Shown one piece after another: positions 22,857 through 30,579 of a stretch of DNA of 64,000 bases. The stretch is taken from assembly GCF_014649395.1 (NCBI RefSeq), contig NZ_BMSY01000004.1:310001-374000 (forward strand), in the 5' to 3' direction. The position numbers and the translations under genes were made by a program. Source of the stretch: Streptomyces aureoverticillatus (GTDB lineage: Bacteria; Actinomycetota; Actinomycetes; Streptomycetales; Streptomycetaceae). Within the stretch, counting starts at the first letter, position 1, and every line of letters begins with the position of its first letter. Under the pieces are notes generated by a model. The model was not told where the DNA came from and did not search any database. It saw only the letters and a list, made by a program, of their open reading frames with translations.

Positions 22857-24638
22857 TCAGCGGTGCCTCTTCGTGACCACGAACCGGTCGATGACCAGGT
22901 AGTCGATCTCGGTGGCGAGGAAGCACTCCAGCGCGTCCCGCGGCGAACAGACGATGGGCTCACCGGCCACGTTGAAGGAGGTGTTGAGCAGGCAGGGCAC
23001 GTCCGTCCGCGCGGTGAAGGCGCGCAGCAGCTGCGTGAGGGCCGGGTTCTGCCGCTCGTCGACCGTCTGGACGCGTGCCGTGCCGTCCACGTGGCAGGCA
23101 CCGGGGATCCGCTCGCGGTACTCCTCGCGCACCGGAAAGACGAACGTCATATAGGGGGACGAGGTCTTCTTGCCCATCTCGAAGACGCGCGGCGCCTCGG
23201 ACGCGAGGACGACGGGCGCGAACGGGCGGAACGGCTCGCGGTGTTTCACACGGACGTTGATGATGTCCTTGATGTCGGGGAAGGCCGGGTTGGCGAGGAT
23301 GCTGCGGTTGCCCAGGGCGCGCGGCCCGAACTCGGTGCGGCCCTGGAACCAGCCCACGACGTTCTTCTGGGCCAGCAGCTCCGCCGTCCTGTCGGCCGCC
23401 GAGGTGGCGTCGGGCTCCTCCTGCCACTCCACGCGGTCCGCGTACTCCGCCAGTGCGTCCAGAGTGTGCTGTTCGCCGTACGAGGGGCCCAGGTAGGGCG
23501 TGGTGACGGCGCCGGCGGGACGGTTCCTGAGACCCGCGGTGTACACGGCCGCGCCGATGGCGACGCCGGGGTCGCTGGCCCCGAAGCTGACGTCCATGCC
23601 GGTGAACGAGGACCTCTCCAGCATCTTCGTGTTGGCCACGCAGTTGAGTGCGAGGCCGCCCTCGAAGAGCAGGTCGTCCAGGTCGGAGGCCGCGGTCAGT
23701 GCCCGCAGTTGATGGGCGGTGACGGCCTCGACCATGTGCTGGGCGAAGCCCGCGACCTTGACCCGGAAGTCGAACTCCTCGCGCTTCTCGCTGTCGCCGC
23801 CGAACAGGTCGTCGAACAGCGCGTAGTAGGCGTCTCTGTCGCGGGGGACGGAGAGGGTGTACGAGCCGTTCTCGTGCAGCCGGACGACGCGTTCGAGCAG
23901 CGGGTTGTGTCCGGGCGGCGGGCCGTACGCGGCCAGGCCCATCACCTTGTACTCGTCGTTGTTGGGCACGAACCCCAGATAGCGGGTGATCCGCCCGTAG
24001 GCCACGCCGAGTGAGCTGGTCATGTCGACGGCGCTGTCGTCGAAGAGGCGGACCACGCCGTTGCGGAGTTCTCCCATGACGGCGGACAGGGTCTCCGCCC
24101 GGCCGTCGCTCACCAGGAACGCGGCGTCGCCCCCGCCGGCCAGATAGGCGCCGCACATGAGGTGGGCCAGGTGGTGGGGCACCAGGGCGAGCCTGTTGGG
24201 GTCAAGCTCGTGGCCGGTGCGGCGGACGAAGTCGTCGTACACCGCCTCGGGGCTGAGCATGCCGGTGTAGAGCTCGCCCGTGCGCCGCAAGGCGTCGAAC
24301 TTCGCGGGGACCGTGAGGTCGGTGTCGCATATCTGGGAGATCATCTGCTCGCCCACCGTCGACGAGAAGCGCCAGGGGAAGGCGAAGACGTCCACCTGGT
24401 CGAGCTCGACGCCGGCCGAATCCAGGCACCAGTTGATCGCGTGCACGGGGAAGTCCGAGGTCTTCTTGACCCGGCTCAGCCGCTCCTCCTCGACCGCCGC
24501 GACCAGTTCGCCGTCGATCACCAGCGCCGCCGCGGCGTCATGGCCCACCAGGAGATTGCGGTCGACGCCCGTTGCCCCGTACAGCTTCCCGAAGAGTTCC
24601 GCACCCCTGGTGAATCCGTTGTAACCGAGCACGATCAC
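22857..24638 (-). CDS. O-carbamoyltransferase (NodU/CmcH/TobZ family)
   Basis: A 593-aa protein with both family domains: the N-terminal Kae1-like ASKHA domain (LVGHDAAAALVIDGELVAAV, PHHLAHLMCGAYLAGG, LLFEGGLALNCVANTK) and the C-terminal YrdC-like half (WFQGRTEFGPRALGNRSILA, REPFRPFAPVV, CLLNTSFNVAGEPIV). These enzymes use carbamoyl phosphate and ATP to carbamoylate hydroxyl groups of antibiotics or sugars. No other clear biosynthetic gene is adjacent, so it is an orphan tailoring enzyme. Length is normal and the motifs look intact. Confidence 0.92.
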   Translation of the reverse strand: MIVLGYNGFTRGAELFGKLYGATGVDRNLLVGHDAAAALVIDGELVAAVEEERLSRVKKTSDFPVHAINWCLDSAGVELDQVDVFAFPWRFSSTVGEQMISQICDTDLTVPAKFDALRRTGELYTGMLSPEAVYDDFVRRTGHELDPNRLALVPHHLAHLMCGAYLAGGGDAAFLVSDGRAETLSAVMGELRNGVVRLFDDSAVDMTSSLGVAYGRITRYLGFVPNNDEYKVMGLAAYGPPPGHNPLLERVVRLHENGSYTLSVPRDRDAYYALFDDLFGGDSEKREEFDFRVKVAGFAQHMVEAVTAHQLRALTAASDLDDLLFEGGLALNCVANTKMLERSSFTGMDVSFGASDPGVAIGAAVYTAGLRNRPAGAVTTPYLGPSYGEQHTLDALAEYADRVEWQEEPDATSAADRTAELLAQKNVVGWFQGRTEFGPRALGNRSILANPAFPDIKDIINVRVKHREPFRPFAPVVLASEAPRVFEMGKKTSSPYMTFVFPVREEYRERIPGACHVDGTARVQTVDERQNPALTQLLRAFTARTDVPCLLNTSFNVAGEPIVCSPRDALECFLATEIDYLVIDRFVVTKRHR

Positions 24639-24750
24639 TGGCCCTCAGCCTCCCCAGCACGACAGCAGCGGCGGACGCAGGCTACTCGGCGCATATACGG
24701 GAGGGATAGGCGTGGCGCATGAGCAACCTGTGACGGGCTTGCCCGGACGG

Positions 24751-24820
24751 ATCGCGCGCCTGACGCGTATCGCGCGCCTGTATCGCGCGCCTGACCGCGT
24801 ATCGCGCGCCTGAGGCGTAT
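24751..24820. repeat. short tandem repeats of ATCGCGCGCCTG
   Basis: Four copies of ATCGCGCGCCTG occur within 70 bp, separated by 1-7 bp spacers such as ACGCGT. They lie in the promoter region shared by the divergent carbamoyltransferase and pao-like operon. Each core (GCGCGC) is self-complementary, so a regulatory role is possible, though slippage repeats are equally likely. Confidence 0.65.
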
Positions 24821-24942
24821 CAGGACAGGGCCAGGCCAGTCCCCGTCCGGCGCCGTCCGGAGTGCCCGGATGTGTCGGCTGTGGCAGCTTGGGCACGCGG
24901 TCTGCACAGCACCACGGCCCGTCCCGGAAGGTCATCCACGCC

Positions 24943-25518
24943 ATGGGCAGCGACATCCACGACAGCGAAGCGGGCGGCGGACCATCGGCGCCGCCGGACG
25001 AGCACCGTTCCACCACCACGCTCCGGGTCAACGGCAAGCCCCACACCCTCGTGGTCGACCACCGGCGCGCCCTGCTCGACGTGCTGCGCGAGGACCTCGA
25101 CCTCACCGGTGCCAAGAAGGGCTGCGACCACGGCCAGTGCGGAGCCTGCACGGTCCTGCTCGACGGGCGCCGCGTGAACAGCTGCCTGCAGCTCGCGGTC
25201 GCCCTCGACGGCAGCGAGGTGACGACGATCGAGGGGCTCGCGGGCGACGGCGAGGAGCTGCACCCGCTGCAGCGGGCCTTCCTCGACCGGGACGCCTTCC
25301 AGTGCGGCTACTGCACGCCGGGCCAGATCTGCTCGGCCCTCGGCGCCCTCGACGAGGCGGCCGCCGGCCATCCCTCCCACGTCACCGCGCCCGCCGCGCC
25401 CTCGGGCCGGCCCGTCCCGCTCGACGCGGACGAGATCCGCGAGCGGCTGAGCGGCAACCTGTGCCGCTGCGGCGCCTACCCGCGCATCGTCGAGGCCGTG
25501 GAGGACGTGGTCCGGTGA
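24943..25518 (+). CDS. aldehyde oxidoreductase 2Fe-2S subunit (PaoA-like)
   Basis: A 191-aa xanthine-oxidase-family small subunit. The plant-ferredoxin cluster ligands are in GCDHGQCGACTVLLDG and NSCLQ, and the second 2Fe-2S cluster in FQCGYCTPGQICSALG and GNLCRCGAYPRI. It transfers electrons from the Mo site to FAD. The N-terminal 25 residues are polar and show no clear Tat motif. GTG of the next gene overlaps its stop (GTGA), so subunits are translationally coupled. Confidence 0.92.
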   Translation: MGSDIHDSEAGGGPSAPPDEHRSTTTLRVNGKPHTLVVDHRRALLDVLREDLDLTGAKKGCDHGQCGACTVLLDGRRVNSCLQLAVALDGSEVTTIEGLAGDGEELHPLQRAFLDRDAFQCGYCTPGQICSALGALDEAAAGHPSHVTAPAAPSGRPVPLDADEIRERLSGNLCRCGAYPRIVEAVEDVVR

Positions 25519-26507
25519 AGCCCTTCGGATACGTACGGGCCGCGAGTGTCGAAGAGGCGACCGAGGCCTTCGCCGCGCACCCCGGCGCCCGCTATCTCGG
25601 CGGTGGCACCAACCTCGTCGACCTCATGAAACTGGGCGTGGAACGCCCGGCCGTCCTCGTCGACGTCAGCCGGCTGCCCCTGGACGTGGTGGAGGAGCTG
25701 CCCGACGGCTCGCTGCGCGTCGGCGCCGCGGTGCGCAACAGTGATCTCGCGGCGCATCCCATGGCCCGCGACCGCTACCCCGCACTGTCGCAGGCGCTGC
25801 TCGCGGGCGCCTCCGGCCAGTTGCGCAACGCGGCCACCACGGGCGGAAACCTGCTCCAGCGCACCCGGTGCCCGTACTTCCAGGACGTGTCCAAACCCTG
25901 CAACAAGCGCGAGCCCGGCAGCGGCTGCGGGGCCCGTGACGGAGTGCACCGGGATCACGCGGTCCTCGGGCACTCCGAGAGGTGCGTCGCCACCCACCCC
26001 TCGGACATGGCAGTGGCGTTGGCGGCGCTGGACGCGCGCGTGGAGCTGTACGGGGAGCAGGGCGCCCGGAGCGTTCCGGCGGCGGCGTTCCACCGGCTGC
26101 CCGGGCAGCACCCGGAGCGGGACACCGAGATCCGTCCGGGCGAGCTGATCACGTCGGTGGTGCTGCCCGCCGCCACGGCCGGGCTGCCGTCGGCCTATCG
26201 CAAGGCCCGCGACCGGGCCTCGTACGCGTTCGCCCTCGCGTCCGTCGCGGTGGTGCTGCGGGTGTCGGACGGCGTGGTCGCGCATGCCGGGATCGCCTTC
26301 GGGGCGCTGGCACACCGGCCCTGGCGGGCACAGCGGGCCGAGGAGGCGCTGCTCGGCGGGCCCGCCACCCCGGACGCCTTCGCGCGCGCCGTCGACCTGG
26401 AACTCGCCGCGGCCGAGCCGCTGCGGGACAACGGCTACAAGGTGCCGCTCGCCCGCAACATCGCCGTCGACGTGCTGACCCGGCTCGCGCCGGCCGCCGC
26501 GACCTGA
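25515..26507 (+). CDS. aldehyde oxidoreductase FAD subunit with extra 4Fe-4S motif (PaoB-like)
   Basis: A 330-aa FAD-binding subunit of the xanthine dehydrogenase family (ARYLGGGTNLVDLMKLG; ASGQLRNAATTGGNLLQR). An insertion after TTGGNLLQR contains four Cys (TRCPYFQDVSKPC, SGCGARDG, SERC), as in the FAD subunit of E. coli PaoABC and 4-hydroxybenzoyl-CoA reductase, where it holds an extra 4Fe-4S cluster. This places the enzyme near periplasmic-type aldehyde oxidoreductases rather than xanthine dehydrogenase. It starts at GTG 25515, overlapping the previous stop. Confidence 0.9.
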   Translation: MKPFGYVRAASVEEATEAFAAHPGARYLGGGTNLVDLMKLGVERPAVLVDVSRLPLDVVEELPDGSLRVGAAVRNSDLAAHPMARDRYPALSQALLAGASGQLRNAATTGGNLLQRTRCPYFQDVSKPCNKREPGSGCGARDGVHRDHAVLGHSERCVATHPSDMAVALAALDARVELYGEQGARSVPAAAFHRLPGQHPERDTEIRPGELITSVVLPAATAGLPSAYRKARDRASYAFALASVAVVLRVSDGVVAHAGIAFGALAHRPWRAQRAEEALLGGPATPDAFARAVDLELAAAEPLRDNGYKVPLARNIAVDVLTRLAPAAAT

Positions 26508-26589
26508 GCCGCGCGGGGCCGAACCGCCTTGTCCGCGGAGCCGACCGCCTTGTCCGCGGGCCCGAACCGTCATCTCACAGGAGGACTCC

Positions 26590-28683
26590 ATGGCCGGCAC
26601 CGGCACCGCCCTCGGCGCACCCGCCGAACGCCGCGAAGGGCAGCTGAAGGTCACCGGCGGTGCCCGCTACGCCGCCGAGCACGCCCTGCCGGGCCGCGCC
26701 CAGGCCTGGCCGGTGCCGGCCACCGTCGCCCGGGGCCGGGTCACGGCCGTCGACGCCACGGCCGCCCTGCGCCTGCCCGGCGTCCTGGCCGTCCTCACGC
26801 ACGAGAACGCGCCCCGGATCACCGAGCCCGAGGACCCCATCCTCGGCGTGCTGCAGAATCCGGCGGTACCGCACCGCGGCTGGTTCGTCGCCCTCGTCGT
26901 GGCCGAGTCCCTGGAGGCCGCGCGCGCCGCCGCGGCGGCCGTACGCGTCGAGTACGCGGCGGAGGACCATGACGTCACCCTGACGGCGGATCACCCCGAG
27001 GCCTACGAGCCCGAGAGCGTCAACGGCGAGCATCCCACCCGCCGCGAGCACGGCCGCCGCGCGAGCGACTCCCCCGCCGCCCGCGTCAACGTCGCCTACG
27101 AGGTGCCGCCGCTGCACAACCACCCCATGGAACCGCACGCCAGCACCGCGCACTGGGACCAGGGCCACCTGACCGTGTACTCGTCGAGTCAGGGCGGCAC
27201 GACGGTGCGCGAGACGCTCGCCGCGCTGTTCGGGATTCCCGAGGAGCGGATCACCGTCGTCGCCGACCACGTCGGAGGGGGCTTCGGTTCCAAGGGCACC
27301 CCGCGCCCCGATGTCGTCCTCGCCGCGATGGCCGCGCTCACGACGGGCCGTCCCGTCACGGTCTCGTTCCCGCGCCGCTTCCTGCCCGCCGTCGTGGGCC
27401 ACCGCGCCCCCACCCTGCACCGGGTCCGCCTGGGTGCCGACGCGGACGGCCGGCTGACCTCCCTCACCCACGAGGTCACCACCCACACCTCGCGCATCAA
27501 GGAGTTCGTGGAGCAGGCGGCGGTGCCCGCGCGCGTCATGTACGACGCGGCGCACAGCCTCACCGTCCACCGCGTGGCACGGCTCGATGTGCCCACTCCC
27601 TCGTGGATGCGCGCGCCGGGCGAGGCACCCGGCATGTACGCCCTGGAGTCGGCCATGGACGAGCTCGCGGCCGAGCTCGGCATGGACCCGGTGGAGCTGC
27701 GGATCGTCAACGAGCCGGAGCGGGAGCCCGACAGCGGCAAACCGTTCAGCAGCAGGCATCTCGTCGACTGTCTGCGCGAAGGCGCCCGGCGCTTCGACTG
27801 GTCCCGGCGCGATCCCCGGCCCCGGTCCCGCGCGGAGGGGCCCTTGCTGATCGGTACGGGCGTGGCATCGGCCACGTACCCGGTCCTCGTGTCGCCGTCG
27901 ACCGCCCGGGCGCAGGCCCTGCCCGACGGCACCTTCGTGGTGCGGGTGAACGCCACCGACATCGGCACCGGGGCCCGTACCGTGCTCGCGCAGGTGGCGG
28001 CGGACGCCCTGGAGGTGCCGCTGGATCGGGTGCGTACCGAGGTGGGCAGCAGCGATCTGCCGTCGGCTCCGCTGGCCGGAGGCTCGTCGGGGACGGCCTC
28101 CTGGGGCTGGGCGGTCCACGTGGCGTGCCGTGAGCTGGTGGCACGGCTCGCGGCCCATGCGGGGCCGCTGCCCGCGGAGGGCATCGACGCCCATGCGGAC
28201 ACCTCCGGCCGGGCCGACGCGGACAGCCCCTTCGCGCGCCACGCGTTCGGCGCGCATTTCGCCGAGGTCGGCGTCGACACCGTCACGGGCGAGGTCCGGG
28301 TCCGCCGTCTGCTCGGTGTGTACGCCGCCGGGCGGATCCTCAACGCCCGTACCGCGCGCTCCCAGTTCGTCGGCGCCATGACCATGGGCCTGGGCATGGC
28401 GCTCACCGAGGGCAGCACGATGGACGCCGCGTTCGGCGACTTCACGGAGTGCGACCTGGCGTCGTACCACGTGCCCGCGCACGCCGACGTACCGAGCATC
28501 GAGGCGCACTGGCTCGACGAGACCGACACCCACCTCAACCCGATGGGGAGCAAGGGGATCGGCGAGATCGGCATCGTCGGCACCGCCGCCGCGATCGGCA
28601 ACGCGGTCCACCACGCCACGGGCGTCCGCTTCCGCACGCTGCCGCTGACTCCGGACAAGGTGCTTGGCGGGCTCGCGGGTTGA
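26590..28683 (+). CDS. aldehyde oxidoreductase molybdopterin subunit (PaoC-like)
   Basis: A 697-aa molybdenum hydroxylase large subunit. Cofactor-contacting motifs include VGGGFGSKGTPRPDVV near residue 230, APGEAPGMYALESAMDELA near residue 338 and the catalytic-Glu region GSKGIGEIGIVGTAAAIGNA near the C-terminus. A GGAGG-type site (ACAGGAGGACTCC) precedes the ATG. With the two preceding genes it completes a three-subunit enzyme that oxidises aldehydes (aromatic aldehydes in the E. coli homologue). No XdhC-like maturation factor is seen nearby. Confidence 0.92.
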   Translation: MAGTGTALGAPAERREGQLKVTGGARYAAEHALPGRAQAWPVPATVARGRVTAVDATAALRLPGVLAVLTHENAPRITEPEDPILGVLQNPAVPHRGWFVALVVAESLEAARAAAAAVRVEYAAEDHDVTLTADHPEAYEPESVNGEHPTRREHGRRASDSPAARVNVAYEVPPLHNHPMEPHASTAHWDQGHLTVYSSSQGGTTVRETLAALFGIPEERITVVADHVGGGFGSKGTPRPDVVLAAMAALTTGRPVTVSFPRRFLPAVVGHRAPTLHRVRLGADADGRLTSLTHEVTTHTSRIKEFVEQAAVPARVMYDAAHSLTVHRVARLDVPTPSWMRAPGEAPGMYALESAMDELAAELGMDPVELRIVNEPEREPDSGKPFSSRHLVDCLREGARRFDWSRRDPRPRSRAEGPLLIGTGVASATYPVLVSPSTARAQALPDGTFVVRVNATDIGTGARTVLAQVAADALEVPLDRVRTEVGSSDLPSAPLAGGSSGTASWGWAVHVACRELVARLAAHAGPLPAEGIDAHADTSGRADADSPFARHAFGAHFAEVGVDTVTGEVRVRRLLGVYAAGRILNARTARSQFVGAMTMGLGMALTEGSTMDAAFGDFTECDLASYHVPAHADVPSIEAHWLDETDTHLNPMGSKGIGEIGIVGTAAAIGNAVHHATGVRFRTLPLTPDKVLGGLAG

Positions 28684-28687
28684 CCCG

Positions 28688-28704
28688 CGCGGGCGGGGCC
28701 CGCG
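28688..28704. terminator. short hairpin after the pao-like operon
   Basis: CGCGGGC pairs with GCCCGCG around a 3-nt loop, starting 5 nt after the PaoC-like stop, in the gap between convergent genes. A plausible bidirectional terminator, without a U tract. Confidence 0.45.
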
Positions 28705-28746
28705 TCGAGCGGACCGGCCTGCGCGGGTCGTCCCCGGACCGTGCGG

Positions 28747-29913
28747 TCAGGCTTCGAGTCGTTCCGTGTACGCCTCGGTCGGCGGGGCCGCCGTGCGGCT
28801 CGTCATGCCCGCCGACCAGAATCCGGCGGTGCCGGGAATGGGGGTCACGTCGTTGAGGTACGGCGTCGCCGTGCCGGCGGGGCCGCGTACGACGGTCCAG
28901 GCGGAGCCGTCCTTGCGCAGGTACGTGGAGCGGCTCTGGTCCTGGTGGTTCCAGCCCGATATCCAGGCGGCACGGCCCCGCGCGTCGGCGGCGATGCCGC
29001 TCAACGCCCCGACAGTGAAGCCGGGTTCCAGCCGCGTCCAAGCCGTGCCGTCCCAGTGGGCCAGGGCCGGGTTGCCGGGGCGTCCGGGCGGTCCGCCGAC
29101 GCCCGCCTCGGTGCCCACCGCCCAGACGTCGTCCGCACCGTCCGCGTGCACATCGCTGATGGTCAGACGGGCACCCCAGATCGACGGAAGGACCGTCCAC
29201 GATCCGTTCCAGCGCGCCACAAGTCCCGTCCAGCCGCCGCCACTCGCCTGATCGCCGCTCACCCAGACCTCGCCGGGTGAGCCCAGCACGATCTGGTACA
29301 GGGCGGCGCTCGCGACGGGCAATGGGTCCAGCCAGCGCCACCGCCTGCCCTCCCCCAGCAGCAGGCGGGCGGCGCCGCCTCGGCTGCCGCAGATCCACAC
29401 CCGCCGGTCGGGGCCGACCACCACCGAGTTCAGCCGGACGTCCGGCTCGCCCTGCCCCGGGAAGGGGGTCTCGCGCCAGGTGGTGCCGTCCCAGCGGAGC
29501 AGCGGGCTCGACTGCCCGGCGGACAGGCCGACGCTCCACGCCGAGGTGGGGCAGGTGACGGCGACATCGCTCAGCCGCGTGTGGCCCAGGTGCGACAGAT
29601 CGGTCTTCGACCAGGTCTTGCCGTTCCAGAGCATGGCCAGGGCATGTCCCCCGGTTGGCCCGCCGAGGTTCTCCTCGCCGACGGCCCAGGCCAGTTCGGG
29701 TCCGGCGGCGGAGATCCGGCGCAACTGCGCGACGGGGACGCTGCCGGGCGCCGGCACCGCCTGCCAGCCCTGCGTCCGGCGTGCCGAGCCGTTCGTGCGG
29801 GACCCTGATCCTTTCGTACGGGACGCCGCCTCGGTGGCCCGGACGGGACCCGCACCGAGCGTGACCCCCGAAAGCGCGCCGATCGTCCCTGCCACGAATT
29901 GTCTGCGTCTCAT
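28747..29913 (-). CDS. exported WD/beta-propeller-like hypothetical protein
   Basis: A 388-aa protein. The N-terminus MRRRQFVAGTIGALSGVTLG has a twin-arginine motif (RRRQFV) and a hydrophobic core, so Tat export is likely. The mature part is built from repeated Trp-rich blades: AWAVGEENLGG, WSVGLSAGQSSPLLRWDGTT, VWVSGDQASGGGWTGLVARW, VWAVGTEAGVGG, AWISGWNHQDQ. This pattern suggests a six- or seven-bladed propeller. No catalytic motif is visible; such proteins may be surface or polysaccharide-binding. The frame runs further upstream, but the Tat start at 29913 is convincing. Confidence 0.75.
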   Translation of the reverse strand: MRRRQFVAGTIGALSGVTLGAGPVRATEAASRTKGSGSRTNGSARRTQGWQAVPAPGSVPVAQLRRISAAGPELAWAVGEENLGGPTGGHALAMLWNGKTWSKTDLSHLGHTRLSDVAVTCPTSAWSVGLSAGQSSPLLRWDGTTWRETPFPGQGEPDVRLNSVVVGPDRRVWICGSRGGAARLLLGEGRRWRWLDPLPVASAALYQIVLGSPGEVWVSGDQASGGGWTGLVARWNGSWTVLPSIWGARLTISDVHADGADDVWAVGTEAGVGGPPGRPGNPALAHWDGTAWTRLEPGFTVGALSGIAADARGRAAWISGWNHQDQSRSTYLRKDGSAWTVVRGPAGTATPYLNDVTPIPGTAGFWSAGMTSRTAAPPTEAYTERLEA

Positions 29914-30082
29914 CGCCGGCTCCTTCCACGCGGGTAGGACGGACCACCCTGAACCAACGAAAGTCCGGGGTCTAGCCACACACGTGACAAATTCCGTCCC
30001 GGCACGAATCCTTGCCGCTGCATTTCGGCCAGTTGTAGCCTGACGCAGGCAACTCGCCGCCTCGACCGAAAGGAACCGGCTC

Positions 30083-30517
30083 GTGGGTAATGCGTCCCCC
30101 TCGGACCCCGCTCTGACCAGCACCGTCGTCGCCAAGGAATTCGCCCGCTGGAGCCCGCCGCTCCGGCAGGAATTCGTCGACAACGCGCACGACGGATGCA
30201 TCGGCCAGGCGCTGTTGAACGAGACCGATTCCGTACGCGTCTGGGAGACGACGCTCCAGCCGGAAGAACGCATTCCTGTTCACCGGCATGTGCTGGACTA
30301 CACCTGGATAGCGCTCACAAACGGCCGGGCCCGACAGCACAACAGCGACGGCACCACGCGAGAGATCTCTTACGTCCGCGGCCAGACCCTCCATTTCCGT
30401 TTCACCGCGGGGCAATACCACCTGCACGACCTCAAGAACATCGGTGACGACGTTCTCTCGTTCTTGATTGTCGAGCAGAAGCAGGGTGGGGCGAACGAGC
30501 CCCTTTCGCTGACTTGA
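30083..30517 (+). CDS. cupin-domain protein
   Basis: A 144-aa single-domain cupin starting at GTG 30083 with AAAGGA upstream. The metal motif is recognisable as PEERIPVHRHVLDYTWIALT (motif 1, with two His) and, in place of a normal motif 2, FRFTAGQYHLHDLKNIG. It contains Trp-rich N-terminal sequence (KEFARWSPPLRQEF). Small cupins often act as isomerases, dioxygenases or sensors. It converges on the biosynthetic operon and is separated from it by a perfect hairpin, so it may or may not belong to that cluster. Confidence 0.8.
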   Translation: MGNASPSDPALTSTVVAKEFARWSPPLRQEFVDNAHDGCIGQALLNETDSVRVWETTLQPEERIPVHRHVLDYTWIALTNGRARQHNSDGTTREISYVRGQTLHFRFTAGQYHLHDLKNIGDDVLSFLIVEQKQGGANEPLSLT

Positions 30518-30524
30518 CGGCGTC

Positions 30525-30554
30525 GGCGTGGGCGGCGGCTCCGCCGCCCACGCC
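30525..30554. terminator. bidirectional hairpin terminator
   Basis: GGCGTGGGCGGCGG pairs with CCGCCGCCCACGCC, a 14-bp stem with a minimal loop, between the stops of the convergent cupin and aminotransferase genes. Likely terminates both. Confidence 0.75.
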
Positions 30555-30579
30555 CCGTCACTCACAGCGCGCCCATCAC

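Noticed and set aside
24751..24820. Possible CRISPR-like array
   Set aside because: Repeats are only about 12 bp with spacers of 1-7 bp; no cas genes are near.
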